Below are positions 9,001 to 17,751 of a stretch of DNA of 64,000 nucleotides, in pieces. A program made the position numbers and the translations under genes. This DNA comes from Rufibacter tibetensis (lineage in GTDB: Bacteria; Bacteroidota; Bacteroidia; Cytophagales; Hymenobacteraceae): NCBI RefSeq assembly GCF_001310085.1, contig NZ_CP012643.1, forward strand, positions 62,001 through 126,000, in the 5' to 3' direction. The notes below the pieces were generated by a model. That model had not been told where the DNA came from. It did no database searches and saw only the letters and a program-made list of their open reading frames with translations. Position 1 is the first letter of the stretch; every line of letters begins with the position of its first letter.

Positions 9001-9638
9001 TTCGTACTGGTTGGTGCTATGGAAAGTTTGCCAAACCAGTACCCATGTGGTTGAGCGGAAAGCTGACTGCTTGAAAATAAGACTGCATTGGATGCAGCAG
9101 AAACTATCCTTACCTCAGAAGTAGCATCAATTTCTTCCGTTCCAGCCCAAATAGGAGATGAGGCTTTATAGGTTGGTGATTTGATGGTAAGTTTTGAGAG
9201 GGGCTGCAGTTGCAGTAAACCACGGCTTTCAACACTCCCCTCCTGCACCATTTCAGCCGAGGCTGCAACAGTGAGTTTGTTGCCTGCTACAAGAGATGCG
9301 TTTGCAGAAACGGTGAAGACTTTGTTAGAGGCAATGTGCAGATTAGAAAGCTGTAGTGTTCCAGCTAGTTGAATGTCATGCTCTATGAAAAGGGTAGCGG
9401 TAGAAGGTAGCTGACTGGAGGCAACCACCCAGGTTCCTTCAGAAGTATACTGTTCCAACAACTTATTTTCAACTGTAGAGTTGAGGGTGCCGGAACCTGT
9501 AGTACGGTAATCTCCAACAACATAGGTCACTGGGTTTTGTGCGTATGCTTGAGTTGCATGTATCAAGATGATTAGTACAACCATCATCCACCCTCTACTT
9601 GAATTGTTCCTCTTTACCTTAGATTGTCCTTTCAACAT
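6084..9638 (-). CDS. Large secreted surface protein with T9SS type A sorting domain
   Basis: This 1184-residue protein has an N-terminal signal peptide (hydrophobic run WMMVVLIILIHA, cleavage probably after AYAQ) and a C-terminal type IX secretion sorting domain. The latter reads YPNPSQDFLHL, then GTYILRIQKAG, and ends in QQRFVKL. The middle is built of many degenerate beta-strand repeats rich in G, T, S and N. Phrases such as SGGTYRIARLG, TGGTIELNGNGEQ and SGGTIEFYGS recur, which points to a beta-helix or adhesin-like stalk. A more globular beta-sandwich follows before the sorting domain. It is probably exported across the outer membrane and anchored or released at the cell surface. The ligand is unknown and no catalytic domain is recognised. 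Confidence 0.85.
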   Translation of the reverse strand: MLKGQSKVKRNNSSRGWMMVVLIILIHATQAYAQNPVTYVVGDYRTTGSGTLNSTVENKLLEQYTSEGTWVVASSQLPSTATLFIEHDIQLAGTLQLSNLHIASNKVFTVSANASLVAGNKLTVAASAEMVQEGSVESRGLLQLQPLSKLTIKSPTYKASSPIWAGTEEIDATSEVRIVSAASNAVLFSSSQLSAQPHGYWFGKLSIAPTSTNGQWHLTDSSAPLAAQTFSTSLPASSSLLLLAGTGLSLQFGQDLRLSGGTYVMQNQSSGTGMLSITGELALQNATLSLNQTSSSEAITTINLKGHLSLDATSIIHNSSTVDTKASGIRFNGNTWQTIQVAGQVNHVSLFVGAGAQVKLGHSLRLNPINSVYAGTLVVENGGNLDFGTDATGNGFQVQGQGYFRMDQGGTLYITSAQGINTTGTEGNVQVSESRRAFTTLGTFIYNGKVPQQTGNAFPTTASGKVVIIDNPASVTLTNTIGFSVNTSVSPHGGRLEIKQGTFITTPTADVTGGGRLVMSGGTYRIARLGTIVPQLTGAYELTGGTIELNGNGEQILRGGTSYTYYNVLISGINENGTNAKTISTTTTINQNLTILPNAILDISNKSLKGDAGLTMTGGLFRTSRTSGSLPELLGRNTSYNLSGGTIEFYGSTNGQNQSIRGTYGTSQKIIYHNLLLTAAEANTLNETGNQLFSANFDVAGTLTVKAPAVLQIASNRAVGGTGNFIVEPGATLLYGSPQGIKLTGTGTLDGNVRVSGTRSFSPLANYGFIGNSDMVTGDGLPGTVANLLVAKISGGVTLSKPVQVTHVFTHKSGLFKTDVHELFLLKEETSVLQLTDPNFYIQGNLRRAVGSSGTYSFPVGNGAGKRQFDIISNGLSGNDFRSIVVGFKPLPSAQSASDMSLTENGLTYTHIESEGVWFVEPNTTPANGNFTALASLNGFTNLSDNRFALLVRPIGSINNKDWTTGGGTLEDAGKDGRTVSSGYAKRSFITTFGQVGIANIETVLPVTWLHVKAERKNQQVQVLWATATEINNDRFEVECSKDGKNFLKVGEVAGAGNSIITKEYQFQHVSPETATAYYRVKQIDFDGKYEYSKVVAVKAGKEALAQVALYPNPSQDFLHLLNITIEPSTMIEILDAKGKRINQIKPVLTGEATVVPVQHLSSGTYILRIQKAGTILQQRFVKL

Positions 9639-10114
9639 TGCTGCTAATTATAACTTACTTATTACTTTTTATTTAATTAATACCATTATTGATTGAGCCA
9701 ACCAGAAAGTAATGGCAGAAGTTCAAAGCAGATTTGAAGAGTAATCAGGAAAATCCCTCTTCTAAGTAAAGGAGTCTTACTTTTATATTATTTAGCCGGC
9801 AAGAAAAGTTTTTCTATCCCATTTAAAACCAAAAAGAGGAACAAATAGTACAATATAAATTTTTATTAAAATTTTTCTAAACCTGCTAATGGATATCCTA
9901 TGGTAGTGAGTAATCAGGTGAGGCTACTTTGGTTTTCAGATGCTAACTTTTCTACCACATTCCTTTACAAGAACATTCCCTCTTTCCTACCAATGTTATT
10001 TGGTAATAGATTTTATCCAAGGGCACCCGTTAAAACTCTCCCCTAGTATCAATACGTAAAGCAAGACCCTTAAAAGTTTTGATGTTTCAAATCCTGTTGT
10101 ACTTTTGATTTAGA
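9639..10114. other. AT-rich intergenic region between divergent genes
   Basis: It separates the T9SS surface protein and the phytochrome gene and presumably contains both promoters. Only one consensus-like -7 element (for the phytochrome) could be picked out. No gene, RNA or repeat is seen. Confidence 0.5.
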
Positions 10115-10122
10115 TATTTTTG
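10115..10122 (+). promoter_or_regulatory. Candidate -7 element (TATTTTTG) of the phytochrome gene
   Basis: It fits TAnnTTTG, with a TTG at 10097-10099 as a possible, slightly close -33 element. It would give a leader of about 115 bases. Confidence 0.35.
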
Positions 10123-10242
10123 CCTAGCCAATCCTGTTTTTATTTTGTGATTTCAAGGGGTTTCGGCTATGTTTTTTCAGTGTATGCTCGTCTTACGCTG
10201 TCTTCTTTTAGCTTACAGATTGCCCTTACCTAACACTACACC

Positions 10243-11799
10243 ATGGAAATAAAGCAGGCCCCCATTAGCTTCACTATTGAGAAGAACTATGATTCTGAAT
10301 TTTGCGGGAGTATTCCGCTGCACCTGGTCAACCTGATTCAACCTCATGGGGTCCTTCTCACCTTAGATAAGGCAGATCTCAGGATGGTGCAAGTGAGCGA
10401 AAACGTGGAGCAACTATTAGGTATTCCGGCCGAAGAAATTCTGGATCAGCCTATTTCTAGCTACCTCCCGCAACCACAGTTTGAAGAGCTAAAAGCTAAA
10501 ATCCAGGGGCAAAACACCCAGGTTAAAATTCCTTTTAGTGTCACTTTTTTGGTAAATGGCCAGGAAGCTACGTTTACGGCTTTGGTGCATCCTAAAGAAG
10601 ATTATGTGCTGATTGAGCTGGAAGACAACCAGGACACTTCTCAAAAGGATTCTTTTCTGGGATTATACCAGCAGATCAAATACTTCACGTCCTTGGTGAA
10701 ACAAGCAAGCAGCACCAAAGAAATAGCACAAATTACCGTTCAAGAAATCAAGAAACTAACCGGGTTTGACCGGGTATTGGCGTACCAGTTTGATCCGCAG
10801 TGGAATGGTATTGTGATTGGCCAGGCCAAGGAAGAAGACATGGATGATTACATGGATCTTCGTTTCCCGGCATCAGACGTACCTAAGCAATCCCGCGATT
10901 TATACTTCAGTAACCCCTATCGGCTCATTCCAACCAGGTCCTATACCCCGGTAAAGCTGAGGCCGCTCATCAATCCGCTTACCCAACGGTTTACGGATCT
11001 TTCTGACTGCAATTTAAGGAGCGTAGCTACGGTGCATTTAGAGTACCTGGCCAACCTGCAGATCATGGCTTCCATGTCATTGCCCCTTATCATTGAAGAT
11101 AAATTGTGGGGTCTTATCTCCTGCCACCACAAGACGCCCATGAACCCCAGCTATGAGTTACGGTCAGCGTTAGAATTACTGTCTGGCATTGTGTCTGGGC
11201 AGTTGGCAGCAAAAGAACGGGAACAAACCATTCATTTGCGGGCTCAGTTACGTGGCATTCATGCGCAACTGCTGGAGCAACTCTATACTACGCCTAATTT
11301 CACAGAAGGCCTTTTAACGGGTCCCACGAACCTGCTTCATCTGTTAAACCTTTCAGGGGCAGCGGTGTTGTTTGAGGGCGGAGTTTTGACCAGTGGCGAA
11401 ACTCCTACTGGACAAGATATAAAGGAACTGGTGTATTGGTTGCGCAGAAACAAAACTGAAAAAATCTTTACTACAGATACCTTGCCTCAACTGTACATGC
11501 GGGCCCGGGACTACAAAGAAGTAGCCAGTGGCCTCATTGCTCTGCCCATCAATGCTGAGCAAGGCGAGTATATCTTAGGGTTCAGGCCAGAGGTGCTGCA
11601 AACGGTTAGTTGGGGAGGAAACCCCAACCAGGCCATCCAGATGGAAACAGATGGCAAAACCTACCATCCGCGTAATTCTTTTGATATCTACCAGGAAACC
11701 GTAAAACAAACATCGCTCCCGTGGCTGGAAGAGGAACTGGAAGCCGCTGAAGCTTTAAAAAGCGCTGTCTTAGAAAAAATCATCAAGGAAAGATATTGA
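10243..11799 (+). CDS. Bacteriophytochrome photosensory core (PAS-GAF-PHY), no output domain
   Basis: The 518 residues correspond to a complete PAS-GAF-PHY light-sensing module and then stop. Cys21 (EFCGSIPLHLVNLIQPHGVLL) aligns with the biliverdin-attaching Cys of bacteriophytochromes such as DrBphP Cys24, with the same spacing to IQPHG. The GAF domain (about residues 145-325) has PASDVPKQSRDLY (DVP in place of the usual DIP), LRSVATVHLEYLANL and the chromophore-pocket CHH. The PHY domain ends with a tongue-like WGGNP...PRNSFDIYQETV stretch. There is no kinase, GGDEF or other effector, so signalling must pass through a partner. The next gene, 50 bases downstream on the same strand, is a CheB/CheR/PAS histidine kinase and is the obvious candidate. 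No heme oxygenase gene for biliverdin is in the window. Confidence 0.88.
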   Translation: MEIKQAPISFTIEKNYDSEFCGSIPLHLVNLIQPHGVLLTLDKADLRMVQVSENVEQLLGIPAEEILDQPISSYLPQPQFEELKAKIQGQNTQVKIPFSVTFLVNGQEATFTALVHPKEDYVLIELEDNQDTSQKDSFLGLYQQIKYFTSLVKQASSTKEIAQITVQEIKKLTGFDRVLAYQFDPQWNGIVIGQAKEEDMDDYMDLRFPASDVPKQSRDLYFSNPYRLIPTRSYTPVKLRPLINPLTQRFTDLSDCNLRSVATVHLEYLANLQIMASMSLPLIIEDKLWGLISCHHKTPMNPSYELRSALELLSGIVSGQLAAKEREQTIHLRAQLRGIHAQLLEQLYTTPNFTEGLLTGPTNLLHLLNLSGAAVLFEGGVLTSGETPTGQDIKELVYWLRRNKTEKIFTTDTLPQLYMRARDYKEVASGLIALPINAEQGEYILGFRPEVLQTVSWGGNPNQAIQMETDGKTYHPRNSFDIYQETVKQTSLPWLEEELEAAEALKSAVLEKIIKERY

Positions 11800-11849
11800 G
11801 GTCTCCTCTTCCTCAGTTTACCTTAAGACAGTAATTTAGTTGATCTCCC

Positions 11850-14800
11850 ATGACAAGTTTGATACAGCCTGACACCCTTCCTAAAACAGACCACTACCTG
11901 GTAGGGATAGGAGCTTCTGCGGGCGGATTAGAGGCTATTCATAAACTGTTTGACCATTTTCCCAATAACTCCAGTTTTTCATTTGTCATTATTCAGCACC
12001 TTTCGCCAGACCACAAGAGTCTGATGGCGGAGCTGCTCACCAAACATACCCAGATGCGGGTGCAGGAGGCGGAAGACGACATGGTCACCCGCCCCAACTG
12101 CATCTACGTACTGCCCAGCGGCAAGCAACTGACCCTGAAAAGAGGCAGACTACGGCTGGTTGACCAGATCAGAAACCGGGAACCCAATTTTGCCATTGAC
12201 GTCTTTTTTGAATCTCTGGCAAAAGACCGCGGCCGCTACGCCATTGGCCTGATCTTGTCAGGCACGGGTACAGACGGCACCAAAGGGGTGAAAATGATCA
12301 AGGCCGCGGGCGGTATGGTCATGGTACAGGACCCTGTTACTGCTAAATTTGACGGCATGCCCCGCAGTGCCATTGAAACCGGCTCCGTGGATTTTGTTTT
12401 CCCGCCGGAGCGCATGCCGCATGAAATCTTGGACTACACCCGGCAACTTCCGCTGGTGCAGAGCCTGATTGAGCGCAACAATGGCATTGAAGAAGATGAC
12501 GAGGTACTGCAGGAAATCCTGGACCTTATCTGCACCCATACCCAAGCCAATTTCAAGAGCTACAAACAGGGCACGATCTACCGGCGCATTAAAAAGCGCA
12601 TGGACTTGCTGAAGGTAGCCAACATGCCAGCTTACCTGACCTATATCCATGAGAATCCCGCAGAGATAAAGTTGCTTTGCCAGGAGTTTTTAATTGGCGT
12701 AACCAGGTTCTTCCGAGACCAGGAAGCGTTTGAGGTGTTGGAACAGGAAATCATTCCTGATATCGTTGCCAATACCCCGCAGGAAGAAACCATCAAGGTT
12801 TGGGTAACCGCCTGCAGTACCGGTGAGGAAGTGTACTCCATTGCCATCCTGTTTCAGGAATGTTTTGACAATTTAGGGCAAGAACCAAGGGTAAAACTAT
12901 TTGCCACCGATATAGACCAGCGCGCCATCAAGCAGGCCTCTAAGGCAATATATCCCAACTCCATCAGCAAAGATGTACCCGATAAACGGCTGCAGCAGTT
13001 CTTCCACCACAAGAACAACCGGTACGTGGTGAAGGAAGACATTCGTAAGCTGGTGGTGTTTGCGCAACATGATTTGCAGAAAGATCCGCCGTTCAGCCGG
13101 ATAGATCTGATCACCTGCCGCAACATGCTCATCTACCTGAATCCTGGTCTTCAGAAAAAGGTGATGTCTGTGTTTCCATACGCTTTAAAGCAGCATGGGT
13201 ATTTGTTTTTAGGTCCTAGCGAGCACATTGGTGATTTAAAAACTTTCTTCGCTGAAAAGAACCGGAAGTGGAAGTTTTTCCAGAAAGTAAAGGAAAGCAA
13301 GGGAGTTCAGCAAACCTACGGAGTAACCCCACTCGCTCAAACTTCGCCTGAAACGAGTGCCCCTTCTTTCAGAAATGCGCAGGTTTTGCGGTACAATGAA
13401 CTGTTCCTGGATGCGGTGTCTGAGGACCTAAAAATGACGGGCCTCTACATTGATGACAACTACCAGGTACTGCACGGCATCGGTGATTTTAACCGGTTTC
13501 TGAAGCTCCCCGAAAAGCGTTTACAGCTCAATTTGCTGAAAATGGTGCCAAAAGAGCTGGGCGTCACCTTGAGCGTTGACATAAGAAAGGTGCTGAAGGG
13601 CCAGAAAACCATCTCGCGCCAGGTCATGGTGAGCAAGGGTACTAAAAGCCAGTTGGTGCAACTGACGGTGAAGCCTATCTCTGTAGAGAAGGACATGCCC
13701 AAGGTGTTGCTGGTGCTTCTGCAGGAAGTGGGCAAGGTCAACCCTTCTCTCAAGAACCTTCAGCCCTCGCTTGTTACTGAGTCAGATACTGAGTACTTCC
13801 ATCAGCTTTCCATTTTAGAAGCAGAATTGAAAGAAGCCCGCGAAAGCCTGCATTTGACGGTTCAGGACTTGAGTACCTCTAACGAAGAACTGCAATCTAC
13901 CAATGAGGAGCTCATGTCTTCCAATGAGGAACTGCAAAGCTCCAATGAAGAAATGCAGTCTTTGAACGAGGAATTGCACACCGTCAATTCTGAGCACCAA
14001 CTCAAGATCAGAGAATTGCAGGAACTGAATGAGGACCTGGACAACTACATCCGGAGCTCAAACATCGGGCAGCTCTTTCTGGACCACCATCTGGTCATCC
14101 GGAAGTTCACGCCTACGGTCATGGAGTTGATTAACATCATTGACATTGACCTGGGCCGACCTATCCACCACCTCTCCCACAATCTCAAATATTCCCGCTG
14201 GATGGAAGACATCCAGAAGGTGAACAATACCTCTGTGGAAGTAGAGGTGGAAGTAGAGACTGTTGACGGAAAATACTTCCTGATGCGGATTATTCCCTAC
14301 CAGAAGCACGATGGAAACAAAGACGGCGTAGTCCTCAGCTTTGTGGATGTTACTACCCTCAAAACCCTGAGCAATGTGGTGCAAGGGGTACTCAACAGCT
14401 CCTTAGACAACATCATGGCTTTTAAGGCGGTGCGCAACAATGAAAAGGAAATTGTTGACTTCAAGTGGAGCCTGTTGAACAAAGAGACCGAACAGCTCAT
14501 TGGCAAATCGCAGGACCAACTGCTGCACCAAAGCATTCTGCCCGACATGGGCTTTGTGAAGAAATCTGGCTTGTTCAAGAAATTTGTGCAGGTAGTGGAA
14601 ACCGGGCAGCCTTTACACCTTGAACAGAACCTGGAGTTGAACGGGTACCGGGGTTGGTTTGAGATTGCCGCCGCTAAAATGGGCGACGGGCTTACCCTCA
14701 CCATGGCCGACATCACTGAGAAGCGGGTGAGCGAGGAAAAAATCCTGATGGCGTACGAAGACCTGAAACGCGCCGAGGAAGACCTGCTCAAACTTAACTC

Positions 14801-15935
14801 ACAGCTAGAGATACGGGTAGCCAACAGAACCCAGGAACTCTCAGAAAGCCAGGAGCGCTTCAGGCTGGTATCCATGGCAACTAATGATGTGGTCTGGGAT
14901 TGGAACCTCATCACCAATGAACTATGGTGGAGTAACACCCTTAAACCCATTCTGGGCTATGAACCTGAAGAAATGGGTGATGGGATCAACTCATGGTTCA
15001 ATAAAATCCACCCCGATGACAAGGCACGGGTTATCAAGAGCATCAACGAGGCGATCAATACTGGTCAGGACCAGTGGGTGGGTGAGTTCAAGCTTACCCG
15101 TGCCGATGGCACGTACTCCTCGGTTTACAACCGGGCCTATATTCTGCATAATGAGTACCAGATACCGCACCGGGTGCTGGGTTCTTTTATTGACCTTTCT
15201 GATCTAAAAGACACCAAGCTAAAGCTGAAAGACACCAACGCGCATTTGCTCAGAGTCATTGATGACCTGGACAATTTTGTGTACACGGCCTCTCATGACT
15301 TGAAGGCACCCATTCATAACATTGAAGCCCTTTTGCGTGAGTTACAGTTAGAGCTTCCAAATGAGAAATCTAACCTGGAGGAGGTGCAGCAGATCATGAA
15401 CATGATGCAGGGGGCCATTGAACGCTTCAAAAAAACCATTGCCAACCTTACAGAAATCACCAAACTCCAGAACGACCACAGCACAGATGTGACTACTGTA
15501 AACCTGGCGAGGCTTGTCCAGGATGTGGCGCTGGACCTGGAACCCATGATGAAAGAAACCAATGCCCAGGTACAGGTAGAGGTTTCTAATTGCCCGGAGG
15601 TCTCCTTCTCTGAAAAGAACCTCAGAAGCATCGTTTATAACCTGATGTCAAACGCAGTGAAATACCGCTCCCCAGAGAGAACCCCTGTTATAAACTTGCT
15701 TTGCGAAAAAGAGGATAATAATGTAGTGCTCTCCGTAAAAGACAACGGCTTAGGCTTGACCTCTGAACAACAGGAACACCTTTTCTCTATGTTCCAGCGC
15801 TTCCATGACCACGTAGATGGCTCTGGTATAGGCTTGTACATGGTAAAGAAAATCCTGAATAACGCCGGAGGCAAAATTGAGGTGGAAAGCCAGATAGGAG
15901 AAGGAACAACCTTTAAAGTTTACCTGAAAGTATAA
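11850..15935 (+). CDS. CheB-CheR-PAS hybrid sensor histidine kinase
   Basis: This 1361-residue multidomain protein reads, in order: CheB methylesterase (about 15-195; GIGASAGGLEA with Ser23, QHLSPDH, GTGTDGTKG); CheR methyltransferase (about 210-480; GVTRFFRD, ACSTGEEVYSIA, ATDIDQRAI, TCRNMLIYL); a PAS-like stretch; a long heptad coiled coil with repeated SNEELQS units (about 660-730); two or three PAS domains; HisKA (TASHDLKAPIH, about 1150); and HATPase_c (LMSNAVKY, DNGLGL, GSGIGLYMVKKI). It lacks a receiver domain and membrane segments, so it is a cytoplasmic kinase. Such CheB-CheR-PAS fusions are a known family of unclear target. Its position 50 bases after the phytochrome suggests it transmits a red/far-red light signal, which is an inference. 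Confidence 0.88.
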   Translation: MTSLIQPDTLPKTDHYLVGIGASAGGLEAIHKLFDHFPNNSSFSFVIIQHLSPDHKSLMAELLTKHTQMRVQEAEDDMVTRPNCIYVLPSGKQLTLKRGRLRLVDQIRNREPNFAIDVFFESLAKDRGRYAIGLILSGTGTDGTKGVKMIKAAGGMVMVQDPVTAKFDGMPRSAIETGSVDFVFPPERMPHEILDYTRQLPLVQSLIERNNGIEEDDEVLQEILDLICTHTQANFKSYKQGTIYRRIKKRMDLLKVANMPAYLTYIHENPAEIKLLCQEFLIGVTRFFRDQEAFEVLEQEIIPDIVANTPQEETIKVWVTACSTGEEVYSIAILFQECFDNLGQEPRVKLFATDIDQRAIKQASKAIYPNSISKDVPDKRLQQFFHHKNNRYVVKEDIRKLVVFAQHDLQKDPPFSRIDLITCRNMLIYLNPGLQKKVMSVFPYALKQHGYLFLGPSEHIGDLKTFFAEKNRKWKFFQKVKESKGVQQTYGVTPLAQTSPETSAPSFRNAQVLRYNELFLDAVSEDLKMTGLYIDDNYQVLHGIGDFNRFLKLPEKRLQLNLLKMVPKELGVTLSVDIRKVLKGQKTISRQVMVSKGTKSQLVQLTVKPISVEKDMPKVLLVLLQEVGKVNPSLKNLQPSLVTESDTEYFHQLSILEAELKEARESLHLTVQDLSTSNEELQSTNEELMSSNEELQSSNEEMQSLNEELHTVNSEHQLKIRELQELNEDLDNYIRSSNIGQLFLDHHLVIRKFTPTVMELINIIDIDLGRPIHHLSHNLKYSRWMEDIQKVNNTSVEVEVEVETVDGKYFLMRIIPYQKHDGNKDGVVLSFVDVTTLKTLSNVVQGVLNSSLDNIMAFKAVRNNEKEIVDFKWSLLNKETEQLIGKSQDQLLHQSILPDMGFVKKSGLFKKFVQVVETGQPLHLEQNLELNGYRGWFEIAAAKMGDGLTLTMADITEKRVSEEKILMAYEDLKRAEEDLLKLNSQLEIRVANRTQELSESQERFRLVSMATNDVVWDWNLITNELWWSNTLKPILGYEPEEMGDGINSWFNKIHPDDKARVIKSINEAINTGQDQWVGEFKLTRADGTYSSVYNRAYILHNEYQIPHRVLGSFIDLSDLKDTKLKLKDTNAHLLRVIDDLDNFVYTASHDLKAPIHNIEALLRELQLELPNEKSNLEEVQQIMNMMQGAIERFKKTIANLTEITKLQNDHSTDVTTVNLARLVQDVALDLEPMMKETNAQVQVEVSNCPEVSFSEKNLRSIVYNLMSNAVKYRSPERTPVINLLCEKEDNNVVLSVKDNGLGLTSEQQEHLFSMFQRFHDHVDGSGIGLYMVKKILNNAGGKIEVESQIGEGTTFKVYLKV

Positions 15936-15995
15936 GGCTGGTGCAGGTTGTAAAAAGATCTAAGCTTTAAAGCTACTTTCTAGAAAAAGCCTTTA

Positions 15996-16044
15996 AAAAG
16001 CAGAACCTCTTTTCTCAACCCAAGAGAAAAGAGGTTCTGCTTTT
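15996..16044. terminator. Bidirectional intrinsic terminator
   Basis: A perfect 21-bp stem (15996-16016 with 16024-16044) has a 7-base loop. It lies between the convergent CheB-CheR kinase and membrane kinase genes, with T-rich flanks on both strands. Confidence 0.9.
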
Positions 16045-16071
16045 AAGCAAGATTGGCTGGAGTTTACCTCC

Positions 16072-17532
16072 TCATGCTTCTTCCTTAATTCCCTCTTTGT
16101 TTGTTGAAGCAATCAGGTGATTCTCCTGCTGTTGAGGCAATGTAAAGGAGAAGCAAGTGCCTTTTCCTTTTTCACTCTCTACACTCATCTGTCCCCCATG
16201 TTTCTCTACAAACTCTTTGCAAAGAACTAACCCAAGGCCAGATCCTGCTTCATTATCAGTACCCAAAGAGGATGTTTTTAGCCCGATGTCGAACAAGTGG
16301 TTGATGGCTTTCTCAGAGATTCCTACCCCGTTATCACGCACCTTGATTTGCAGGAAAGGCGTTTCATTTTCTGGTGCAGGTAAAGAGTGGGCCTCAATAG
16401 CCACCGCTCCTTCCTGCTTGGTGAACTTTATGGCATTAGTGAACAGATTCCTGAAGATGGTGCCTAACAATTCTTTGTCTGCCCAGGCAAACAAGTGAGC
16501 GGCAACCTGGTTCTGAATGGTAATGTTCTTGCTGCTTGCCATGCCCTGCAAAAAGTCAATACTCTCCTGCACTTGTAGCCGCAGGTTTACAGAAACTGGC
16601 TGAAAAGGAATCTGCTCAGTTTGGCTTCTGGCCCACAGCAGCAGGTTCTCCATCAGCTTAGAGGTATTCTGCAGGCTTTTGTGCAGCAACTGTGATAAAT
16701 GCCTGCTCTTTTCCTCTGAAAGAACAAGGCTACTGTCGGCCATCATTTTTGAGAGCTGAACGGTAGACTGAAGGGGGCCGCGCAAGTCATGAGACACAAT
16801 AGCAAAAAGCTTATCCTTGGCAGAATTAGCCTCAGCCAACCGCTGCGAGGACTGGCGTAAGCTTTGGTTGCTTTTTTCCAGTTCTGTTTTCTGGGCTTCA
16901 ATTTGCCTGTCTTGCCTATAATTAAGCATGTTGCTGCGCCAAAGCACCCAACTGAGTCCCCACCCAAGGGTGGCCGCTGAAATTCCATTGACCTGCATGG
17001 TCAACAACAGCGCTTCATTGGGTTGGGTATAACTAAGCCCCAGGTAAAAGATGGCATAAGAGATCAGGAACAGGAAAAGCGTCTTCAAAGGCCTTACCTG
17101 CAAGACCAAAGCCGGCGCAATGCACGAAACCAGGAAGGCATTGATGGAGGCGTTAACCAATTGGTCAATGGAGGCCAAAATAGCCCCGAAAACCGGAACA
17201 ATCAGAAACATGACAGTCCCAAGTGCCTGGGTTACTTTATTCTTCCTAACTGGATTCTTTTTTATCCAAAAGGTAAGACCAGCAATACAGGCGTTGAGGA
17301 TTAAGAAGGAAGCATGAGCATAAATAATTCCCTTTTTCCAAAGGTACTCGGTAGCACTTCCCTCCTTTAACTGAAGATAGAATAACAAGACGTGGGCAGC
17401 ACTAACAGGTAAAATCAATAAAGAGGTAAAAGAGATCCGCTGAAGGTTGATCTGATTAACTTCGGTCTGAAGAATTGATTTGTCTGTTTGAGAAAGGAGG
17501 AAATGTTTCCTGAAGTATTGCCTGAAATCCAT
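16072..17532 (-). CDS. Membrane-bound sensor histidine kinase
   Basis: The N-terminal half (about residues 33-200) contains five or six hydrophobic helices. A short coiled linker follows (QIEAQKTELEKSNQSLRQ), then HisKA with His248 in FAIVSHDLRGPLQ, and HATPase_c with N-box NLFTNAIKFTK, G1 DNGVGIS and G2 GSGLGLVLCKEF. There is no receiver domain, PAS or large periplasmic loop, so the signal is probably sensed within the membrane. No response regulator gene is adjacent, so its partner is encoded elsewhere. It converges on the CheB-CheR kinase and shares its terminator. The stimulus is unknown. Confidence 0.85.
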   Translation of the reverse strand: MDFRQYFRKHFLLSQTDKSILQTEVNQINLQRISFTSLLILPVSAAHVLLFYLQLKEGSATEYLWKKGIIYAHASFLILNACIAGLTFWIKKNPVRKNKVTQALGTVMFLIVPVFGAILASIDQLVNASINAFLVSCIAPALVLQVRPLKTLFLFLISYAIFYLGLSYTQPNEALLLTMQVNGISAATLGWGLSWVLWRSNMLNYRQDRQIEAQKTELEKSNQSLRQSSQRLAEANSAKDKLFAIVSHDLRGPLQSTVQLSKMMADSSLVLSEEKSRHLSQLLHKSLQNTSKLMENLLLWARSQTEQIPFQPVSVNLRLQVQESIDFLQGMASSKNITIQNQVAAHLFAWADKELLGTIFRNLFTNAIKFTKQEGAVAIEAHSLPAPENETPFLQIKVRDNGVGISEKAINHLFDIGLKTSSLGTDNEAGSGLGLVLCKEFVEKHGGQMSVESEKGKGTCFSFTLPQQQENHLIASTNKEGIKEEA

Positions 17533-17751
17533 TCTTCTTTGCGCTTCTTCTTACTACACCAGGTTTGGAAATAGGCTTAAAAGAAGAATTTTATGCAAGT
17601 TAATTGAAAGCAAGCACATCGCCAAGGTTGATATCTGCTGTCACATTGAAGTCAAAATGGAGCCGCTTTCCTTTGTGAACAGACGGTTAAGTTTTACAAG
17701 ATGAAACTTTCCTATTTTCGACTTCTCAGGTATACTGAAGAATATAACCCT

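Noticed and set aside
13860-13990. Repeated SNEELQS-coding DNA
   Set aside because: These are degenerate coiled-coil heptads within the CheB-CheR kinase, typical for the family, not a mobile or CRISPR-like repeat.
14297-14950. 217-residue open frame antisense to the CheB-CheR kinase
   Set aside because: It has an unnatural composition, many Ser/Leu/Cys, and the opposite strand has clear PAS coding.
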